A DNA stretch of 64,000 nt from Nitrospirales bacterium (lineage in GTDB: Bacteria > Nitrospirota > Nitrospiria > Nitrospirales > UBA8639). The stretch is from NCBI GenBank assembly GCA_022828225.1, contig JAJEJG010000008.1:116050-180049 (forward strand), in the 5' to 3' direction. The notes beneath the pieces are model-generated. The model worked only from the letters and a program-made list of their open reading frames with translations, was not told the origin of the DNA and did not search any database. Shown here piece after piece: positions 58,011-64,000 of the stretch (positions are counted from its first letter, which is position 1; each line of letters starts with the position of its first letter). The translations under genes and the position numbers were made by a program.

Positions 58011-59771
58011 CTATGACTCGGTCGGATCGACCCTGGATTGCAGGTAGGCGATGACCTGGTCCGCGAGTGCGTCCACGCTCCGCTCGCCGGTCTTCAGCAC
58101 GATGTCGGGACTCTCGGGCGGTTCATAGGGACTGTCGATACCGGTGAAGTTCTTGATCTCGCCGGCGCGGGCCTTCCGGTAGAGTCCCTTGGGATCGCGT
58201 CGCTCGCAGACCTCCAGGGGCGCATCGACAAAGATTTCAATGAACTCGCCTTCTTCCATCATTCGGCGGGCCATTTCACGTTCATCCCGAAAAGGTGAAA
58301 TCACCGAGACCAGCACGATCAAGCCTGCATCGACGAACAGCTTGGCGACCTCGGCGATACGTCGTACGTTCTCGACGCGGTCGGCGGGAGTGAAGCCGAG
58401 ATCCCTGGTCAGCCCGTGACGCAGGTTGTCTCCATCCAGGATGTAGCTGTGCCGGCCCAAGGCGTGCAGGCGCTGTTCCACGGCATTGGCCGTCGTCGAT
58501 TTGCCCGCTCCCGACAACCCGGTGAGCCACACGACGCAGGCCTTCTGGTTCTTCTGAGCCGAGCGTGCCGGTTTGTCGACCGTCAACTTCTGACGGGTCA
58601 GGTTGGACGCCCGCCGCAGGACGAAATCAATCATGCCGACGCCCACGGTCGCATGGGTGTAGCGGTCGATCAAAATAAAGCCGCCCGTCTCCCTGAGTTC
58701 CCGGTAGGGATCGAAAGCGATCTGCCGGTCGAGACTGATGTTGCAGTAGGCGATGTCGTTGAGTTCAAGTGTCCTGGCGGCAACGCGTTCCAGGCTCTCG
58801 ACGTTGAGCTTGTATTTGAGGGCCGTGATCTGGACCCCCGCCACGTACGTGCCGATCTTCAACAGGTACGGGCGCTTGGGCAACAGCGCGTTTTCGTGCA
58901 TCCAGATCAGGTGACAGGCGAACTGGTCGCTACGGCCAGGAGGATGGGTGGCCGACGCGATGACGTCACCGGGACTCACGTCGATGTCGTCGGTGAGAGC
59001 GAGTGTGACGGCCTGGCCGGGTTTCGCGCACGCGAGATCGCCGTCCGCGGTCACGATGCGACTCACGGTCGAGGGTTTCTGCGTGGGACAGACCAGGACG
59101 GAATCGCCGGGACGCACCAGACCCGCTACGATGGTGCCCGTGAACCCGCGGGATCCGGCATCGGGGCTGTTGACCCGCTGCACGGGCATGCGAAAGGGCA
59201 GGCTCTCGCGGTCGGCTGCCACTTCAATCGAATCGAGGGCCTGGAGAAGCGTCGGCCCGTGATACCAATCCATCGCGGTGGACGGATCAATCACGTTCTC
59301 GCCGGTCAGTGCCGAGACCGGAATGCAGGTGACGTCCGTGACGCCGAGTTGTTTCACATAGTCACGATAGACTCCCGCCATCCCGTCATAGACGGTCCGG
59401 GACCATGCTACGAGATCCATCTTGTTGATCGCCAAAATCAGGTGACTGATGCCGAGGAGGGAGAGAATTGTGGTATGGCGACGGGTCTGCGGCGTTACGC
59501 CCTCGCGGGCGTCGATCAGGACGATCGCAAGACTGGCGACCGATGCGTCCGTCACCATGTTTCGCGTGGACTGCTCGTCACCCGGTATGTCGGCGACGAT
59601 GAACGAGCGTTCACCGGGCCGGGATTCGGCGAGCAGGCGGCCAATCAGCGTGGACTTGCCGTTGTCCGCGCTACCGCAGGTGATGAAGCGGAGGACGTCC
59701 GGTTTTTCCCGGACATTGCTCGACTCGGCTTTACGCGCGTCGAGACGGCTGAGGTCTCTCTGATTCTGCAT
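58011..59771 (-). CDS. cysNC: CysN-CysC fusion: sulfate adenylyltransferase GTPase part plus APS kinase
   Basis: A 586-residue fusion. The N-terminal GTPase shows G1 [10 protein letters not shown] (33-41), then almost immediately G3 ADIPGDEQ (about 60-67) and G4 NKMD (116-119). Canonical CysN has about 60 more residues between G1 and G3, including the GITID switch I motif, all absent here, and the G3 His is Asp. The EF-Tu-like barrels follow. The APS kinase part (about 410-580) is intact: [18 protein letters not shown] and [12 protein letters not shown]. No cysD is adjacent. The APS kinase half should make PAPS; the GTPase half may be non-functional. ATG 59771 is the chosen start. Confidence 0.9.
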   Translation of the reverse strand: MQNQRDLSRLDARKAESSNVREKPDVLRFITCGSADNGKSTLIGRLLAESRPGERSFIVADIPGDEQSTRNMVTDASVASLAIVLIDAREGVTPQTRRHTTILSLLGISHLILAINKMDLVAWSRTVYDGMAGVYRDYVKQLGVTDVTCIPVSALTGENVIDPSTAMDWYHGPTLLQALDSIEVAADRESLPFRMPVQRVNSPDAGSRGFTGTIVAGLVRPGDSVLVCPTQKPSTVSRIVTADGDLACAKPGQAVTLALTDDIDVSPGDVIASATHPPGRSDQFACHLIWMHENALLPKRPYLLKIGTYVAGVQITALKYKLNVESLERVAARTLELNDIAYCNISLDRQIAFDPYRELRETGGFILIDRYTHATVGVGMIDFVLRRASNLTRQKLTVDKPARSAQKNQKACVVWLTGLSGAGKSTTANAVEQRLHALGRHSYILDGDNLRHGLTRDLGFTPADRVENVRRIAEVAKLFVDAGLIVLVSVISPFRDEREMARRMMEEGEFIEIFVDAPLEVCERRDPKGLYRKARAGEIKNFTGIDSPYEPPESPDIVLKTGERSVDALADQVIAYLQSRVDPTES

Positions 59772-59951
59772 GGGTCGCAATTTTGGCTGTTTCGATTTTG
59801 AATGTCCAGAAGATCAGCGATCGTCAATCTCTATGTCTCCGCCATCTCAATTGCTTCGATTGCGACTCGACTTTGAACTGCCGCATTGCCTAGAATGTCG
59901 CACCCTCGACGCCGCACCACATTCCAAAGTGCCTTTCAGGGAGGATGATTC

Positions 59952-60311
59952 GTGCCCGAACAACTTACGCCCTGTCCTTTTTTTCCGTTCGGTTGCGTCA
60001 GCAGTTTAAATGACGCATGGAGTCTTCATCGAGTCAAGCCATTCGCAGTGTCCGGTGATCCCCTCGCGGCTTTCGCCCGACTGAAAGACCTAGTCTCCAG
60101 GATGGCCCGCACCGTCATCATCACCGCAACGGACGACTACCTCCACGCTGTCTGCCGAACCCGGAGAGGATACATCGATGACCTCGAGTGCCGTCTCTGT
60201 CCCACCGGCCGTATGATCCACGTCCGTTCGGCATCGCGAGCCGGCATCTATGACTTCTGCGTGAACCGAAAGCGCGTCGAACGGCTTCGCCGGCAATTTC
60301 AGAGCGAATAG
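59952..60311 (+). CDS. DUF1499 family protein
   Basis: A 119-residue protein starting at a GTG (59952). It shows LTPCPFFPFGCVSSLND at the start, ARTVIITATDDYLHAVCRTR and GRMIHVRSASRAGIYDFCVN, the DUF1499 pattern. The first Cys pair and the SR..G..D motif are conserved in the family. Role unknown. It is on the opposite strand between the sulfotransferase and cysNC genes, and slightly separates what may be a functional pair. Confidence 0.8.
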   Translation: MPEQLTPCPFFPFGCVSSLNDAWSLHRVKPFAVSGDPLAAFARLKDLVSRMARTVIITATDDYLHAVCRTRRGYIDDLECRLCPTGRMIHVRSASRAGIYDFCVNRKRVERLRRQFQSE

Positions 60312-60357
60312 CCGAAGCGTTCGAGGCCAAGACGGCTGACTACGGCGGACGCGTGAA

Positions 60358-62865
60358 TTACGAACGGGACGTCCGAATGCCACGGGTGGTGAGAAAATCC
60401 CGATACCGCTTGAAAGCGGCATTGACCGTCTCAGGAGTGAGGCCGTAGTCCTCCATGGCGTAGCGATGCCGCTTTTCCCCGCGTCGTTTCTCTGCCTGGC
60501 GGATTTGCCACTCCTCCATGGCGTCGACAGCCGCTTGTTCAAGCGTCCAGCCGAAATTCTCATAAATGCGACGAACGACTCCAAACGGGTCCTCGACCAG
60601 ATCGAAGTAGTTCACGTCCATCCAGCGGTGCTCCAGTTCAGGATGGGCCAGCCGGAAGTCCACGGCCCTGTCCAACATGCCGCTCATGAAGTCGAGTTGC
60701 TCGGCGCCGAACTCGTTCGAAGGGAGGGGCTCGCTGGTAAGGGAGCGTACCCGCTCCACCAGACTGTTCCAGGAGCCCATGAACTGCGAGGGCTCGCGAT
60801 GGGTCTGGATGAAAAGGGCATCAGGGTAAGTCTTGACCAGGGTTTCCAATTCCATGAGATGAAAGGGCATCTTGAGCAGCCATTGGCTCTCGTGCTCGGG
60901 CTCACGCTGCCGGCGCTGCCACGTGAAATGCTGCAAGATGCGGCGGTGAAAGGCGTAGGCATTCCAGGAACCGCTGGCAGCCAGCCAACGGCCGTATTCC
61001 GGTATATGGAATCGAGCGGTGGAGACCCACGCCGAGAAGGTCATCCTGAAGATCGGGAAATCCTCTTCCGGTTCGTCGACGTCGAAGTGGTGCACGCCCT
61101 CCACAACTTTAAGGATGTCGGATGCTTCAAGTATTCCCTGCATCCGCAGTCGGCGGGGGTCGTCGGGTGTGCCCGCTACAGTGGCATATTCACCCGTCCA
61201 GAGGACCGGCTCGGCGAGTTCATACAGCCGTAACGACCAAAACCGTTTGTCGCGGGACATCAGGCGGTGCAGGTAGGTTGTGCCGGTACGGTTGATTCCG
61301 ATGATGAAGACCGGCCTGGTGACTTCCTCGCGTTCGATCTCCGGGTGCTGCCGGCGTTCGTTGGCCAACTCGGTGTTGTTTCGCAAGAAGCGGTTTAATT
61401 CGAAGACGATGTCACTAAGTTTGTCCTTCAACAATTTGGCATCGGGCGCTTTCATGGCCCGAACCAATTGCTGTAGGCCCTGAAGCATCCACGCCGGATA
61501 CGCCAAGTCGAAGGGGACACCCCGATCTTTGGCGTAGCGCTCGGCTCGCACGAGCAGGCGATCGAAGTCCAGACGGCTCTGCGCGACGGGATATGGCCAT
61601 TCATCCCGATGAGCCATAATCCATTCTTTAGAGCGTTTAAGCTTGGCCCACGTTCCCGGCCACGTGATCGGGTGCGGACAATCCTCGCGGATGGCCCGGT
61701 CACAAATGGGCAACCGATCCTTCGGTTTGTTGTTGCTGAACCAGTATTTCCCAAAATGATCAAACACGGCCCAGTATCCATGCAGCGGCGAGTTTTCGCC
61801 GCGTTCCTGGCACGCGCGCTTGAACGACTCATAGGGAACCTCGGGCAAATAGAACCCGAAATCGGCGGGTTCGAGGTCGTAATGATCCAACTGCGGGTTG
61901 CAGCAATGGTAGATCGTGAAACGCCTTTCGGGATTCAAGGAAATGGCCGTACAGGCTTCGCTCAGCGTATCGACCGCTTCATTGCTGGCTCGAAACGAGA
62001 ATTCTTCCGGTATCGTTTTGCTGTCAAGGACCGCAGCAAACGTCCGCACAGTAGGATCGTGCGCCGGGGTATACCCTGTACTGGACAGACTCGTTTGAGG
62101 CAACCGGAAAATCGCCAACGGCATGCCGGCTTGGTGGGCAAACAGCAGGATCTGTTCGGAGGTCAGCTTGCTCCATGGGTAACCCAGTAGACCGATCGGG
62201 AACATTTTTTTCATGCTTGCGAGGTCCGGTTGCATGTGGTGGTCGATGCGGCTGTGCTTGAATTCATGCGCGAAGGTAAAAAAATACTGAGGAAACACTC
62301 CCATGGTCGAGGCGTAAAACAAATGCTTGAAGCGTGTGCGCAAACACAATTCGAGCACGTTGCGAATGCTGAACGTATTGATCTTGCGTATGTCGAGATA
62401 GGACGATGCGAGATTGATATCGGCGGCAAGATGATAGACCGCGTCGATCCGCTCACACAGTGAAGCAAATTGTCCTGCGGAAAGACCGAAGCGAGCCTGA
62501 CCGATGTCGCCGATCACCACCTTTATACGTGACGCGAAGGATTCGTCCCAGATTTCAGCATGTTCCAAGGCAGCACGGATGCGCGTGTGCCCGTGCTCGG
62601 GGCTATCGGCCCGGACCAGGCAGTGCACCGCCAGATCGGCGTGCTGCAGCAGGAGATCGCGTAGAAAGAAACGACCGATGAAACCGGTGGTGCCGGTCAG
62701 GAAAACCTCTCGAAAATCACTCGGAGAGACGGCCGCGGCCGGCGCTTCTCCACTGACGGTCTTATGGACGAATCGACGCAGGGCGTCGACGTCTTTCTGG
62801 CACTGTGGTGGCAGGGCGCCGACGAGCGGGGCCACCGTTGTGTCGACGGAAGTTCTTTCAGTCAT
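60358..62865 (-). CDS. Fused NAD(P)-dependent thioester-reductase-like and sulfotransferase protein
   Basis: An 835-residue protein. Residues about 50-400 are a Rossmann extended-SDR of the male-sterility/thioester-reductase type: VFLTGTTGFIGRFFLRD (57-64 motif), VYHLAADINLASSYLDIRK, and the YxxxK pair in GYPWSKLTSEQ (about 230). Residues about 517-815 are a Sulfotransfer_3 domain: VFIIGINRTGTTYLHRL (5'-phosphosulfate loop) and FIQTHREPSQFMGSW (3'-phosphate site). The reductase releases or reduces thioester-bound acyl chains; the sulfotransferase uses PAPS. The linked reactions suggest a sulfated lipid or polyketide, by inference. GAAGGA lies upstream of ATG 62865. Confidence 0.9.
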   Translation of the reverse strand: MTERTSVDTTVAPLVGALPPQCQKDVDALRRFVHKTVSGEAPAAAVSPSDFREVFLTGTTGFIGRFFLRDLLLQHADLAVHCLVRADSPEHGHTRIRAALEHAEIWDESFASRIKVVIGDIGQARFGLSAGQFASLCERIDAVYHLAADINLASSYLDIRKINTFSIRNVLELCLRTRFKHLFYASTMGVFPQYFFTFAHEFKHSRIDHHMQPDLASMKKMFPIGLLGYPWSKLTSEQILLFAHQAGMPLAIFRLPQTSLSSTGYTPAHDPTVRTFAAVLDSKTIPEEFSFRASNEAVDTLSEACTAISLNPERRFTIYHCCNPQLDHYDLEPADFGFYLPEVPYESFKRACQERGENSPLHGYWAVFDHFGKYWFSNNKPKDRLPICDRAIREDCPHPITWPGTWAKLKRSKEWIMAHRDEWPYPVAQSRLDFDRLLVRAERYAKDRGVPFDLAYPAWMLQGLQQLVRAMKAPDAKLLKDKLSDIVFELNRFLRNNTELANERRQHPEIEREEVTRPVFIIGINRTGTTYLHRLMSRDKRFWSLRLYELAEPVLWTGEYATVAGTPDDPRRLRMQGILEASDILKVVEGVHHFDVDEPEEDFPIFRMTFSAWVSTARFHIPEYGRWLAASGSWNAYAFHRRILQHFTWQRRQREPEHESQWLLKMPFHLMELETLVKTYPDALFIQTHREPSQFMGSWNSLVERVRSLTSEPLPSNEFGAEQLDFMSGMLDRAVDFRLAHPELEHRWMDVNYFDLVEDPFGVVRRIYENFGWTLEQAAVDAMEEWQIRQAEKRRGEKRHRYAMEDYGLTPETVNAAFKRYRDFLTTRGIRTSRS

Positions 62866-62904
62866 GTTGTCTTTCCTTCAATAGGGTAATTTCAGAGTTC
62901 TTCT

Positions 62905-64000
62905 TTACCTCGCCCCCACGTGTGTAAGCCGCTCGACCTCTTCATTCACGGCCAACCGGAAAGTCTCGAACGCAGGCTCGATGCCGTCTCCATGGTAGCG
63001 AAAGTCCTCCGGGAACGATTTATAGCGAGCCTCGACGCGCGCGAACAACTTTTGCCGGTGATCCCTGCCGGCTTCCACGTCCTGCCCACGCTGCGTCACC
63101 ACTTGCTTGAACCTCTCCAACTCGGCGGCAAGAAATTCCCGGAAGTCATGGATCGCAATTTGCTGGCGGGTGATCTTTTCAAAGTGGTAGCCCAGGGCAG
63201 CCAGGCGGATCGCCTCCGGGAGCATGCGAGGATGGTCCTTGGAGACCTTGGCTATGTACCTGTTGTAGGCCGGCAGTTGCTTGGCGGATAGCCGGCGGCG
63301 CACGGCCATCATGGCGACAAACAGCGCGTTCTTGGTGATGGGCTTGAGCAGGTGCGGGACGGGCTTGAGGTGCTCGAACAACGTCAGGCAGCGCGTGAAG
63401 TAATTCTCGAGCGTCGAGTCGTAAAGGGTATCAATCACTCGTCGATACCCTTCTATCAATATCTCGGGGGCCATCTCCGGCTTGAAGTTGAGGACGACGT
63501 TGGCACCGGACAGGTTGGGGATGACTTGGCCCCCGGTTCCGGGAGCCTCCTCCAAAAGCCGGTTCTCCCTCTTCAGACGATCATACAGAGCCGTCCCTCT
63601 TAGCACATTCAACAGCCCTGCCATGGCCATGGGAATCCCCGCTTGCCGGATGAAGTCGATCTGGGCGTCAAACGCGCTCTCGTCGTCCCCATCCACGCCT
63701 AGGATAAAGCCGCCATCGACTCGCATCCCCTTCTGTTGGATGGCGCGGACCGAATCCAAGAGATAGTCGTCTTCCTGCTCCCTGACATTCTGGGGTTTCT
63801 TCATCTTGATCAAGGCCTCGGGGTTCGGGGTTTCAATCCCCACAAACACCGAATTGAACCCCGCCTCAATCATGGCATCCATCAATCCCTCCATGCGGGC
63901 CAGATTCACCGTCGCTTCGGTGAACAACGTGAACGGATAACCCCGCGCCTTCTGCCATTCCGCGAGCACCGGCAGCAGCTTCAACGCGTCCCGCTTGTTG
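62905..64000 (-). CDS. Radical SAM enzyme with DUF4070, C-terminal part (5' end off window)
   Basis: About 365 residues are visible; the frame is open through the right edge (NKRDALKLLPVLAEWQ). The end of the radical SAM barrel shows TEATVNLARMEGLMDAMIEAG, GIETPNPEALIKMKKPQN and GMRVDGGFILGVDGDDES. The C-terminal region (about 170-330) matches DUF4070 of B12-binding radical SAM proteins. The cobalamin domain and CxxxCxxC cluster would lie off the edge. It is 39 bases upstream of the reductase-sulfotransferase gene on the same strand, so probably in its operon. The substrate is unknown. Confidence 0.88.
   Translation of the reverse strand, partial: NKRDALKLLPVLAEWQKARGYPFTLFTEATVNLARMEGLMDAMIEAGFNSVFVGIETPNPEALIKMKKPQNVREQEDDYLLDSVRAIQQKGMRVDGGFILGVDGDDESAFDAQIDFIRQAGIPMAMAGLLNVLRGTALYDRLKRENRLLEEAPGTGGQVIPNLSGANVVLNFKPEMAPEILIEGYRRVIDTLYDSTLENYFTRCLTLFEHLKPVPHLLKPITKNALFVAMMAVRRRLSAKQLPAYNRYIAKVSKDHPRMLPEAIRLAALGYHFEKITRQQIAIHDFREFLAAELERFKQVVTQRGQDVEAGRDHRQKLFARVEARYKSFPEDFRYHGDGIEPAFETFRLAVNEEVERLTHVGAR

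Overview
The window is a dense, moderately GC-rich bacterial chromosome segment: mostly operonic genes on both strands, no plasmid or phage core genes and no rRNA. It holds conserved housekeeping blocks: ffs-dnaX-ebfC-recR, trigger factor-clpP-clpX, mreBCD-mrdA-rodA-rng-dprA-topoisomerase, leuCD and prfC. The outer-membrane systems (RND/TolC efflux, LolA-like protein, beta-barrel) indicate a Gram-negative cell envelope. Protein style, codon use and the mix of conserved hypotheticals suggest a Nitrospirota (Nitrospira-like) bacterium. That assignment is an impression from protein resemblance, not a phylogenetic test.

Layout. 0-3 kb: end of an unknown gene, a B12/radical-SAM enzyme of the RiPP-maturation type, then a repeat-rich gap. 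3-11.3 kb: DUF502 membrane protein, a tripartite RND efflux operon and prfC. 11.3-13.2 kb: a glyoxalase-fold protein, a YefM-YoeB toxin-antitoxin pair with its operator, and an AsmA-like protein. 13.2-18.6 kb: recR, ebfC, dnaX, SRP RNA, tRNA-Ser(GGA) beside a 68-bp direct repeat, two small unknowns and tRNA-Leu(TAG). 18.6-33 kb: tig-clpP-clpX, then the long minus-strand cell-shape operon. 33.4-41.2 kb: a signalling island with a nucleobase-type permease carrying a degenerate kinase-like tail, an RsbW-type kinase, a STAS antagonist, a response-regulator PP2C phosphatase, a solute-binding protein and a histidine kinase. 41.4-47.1 kb: a four-gene envelope operon (DUF2236, RND/MMPL, LolA-like, beta-barrel). 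47.6-48 kb: a tiny double-glycine leader peptide gene behind a near-consensus promoter. 48.2-57.9 kb: two CPA2 cation/proton antiporters flanking leuCD, a HEAT-repeat lipoprotein, an unusually long TatA-like protein, a conserved unknown and a class I glutamine amidotransferase. 58-64 kb: a CysN-CysC fusion that has lost its switch I region, a DUF1499 protein, a fused reductase-sulfotransferase and the C-terminal part of a B12/radical-SAM enzyme.

The best candidates for undescribed biology are: (i) the 33.4-41.2 kb island, which reads as a complete ligand-to-partner-switch cascade in which a binding protein with no ABC transporter probably feeds a histidine kinase; (ii) the 60.4-62.9 kb fusion of a carrier- or CoA-thioester reductase with a sulfotransferase, beside a PAPS-forming enzyme whose GTPase half looks disabled; (iii) the short leader peptide at 47.6-47.8 kb, a possible RiPP precursor whose modifying enzyme may be the radical-SAM protein at the left edge; and (iv) the DUF2236-RND-LolA-like-barrel operon, which looks like a transport line for a hydrophobic compound.
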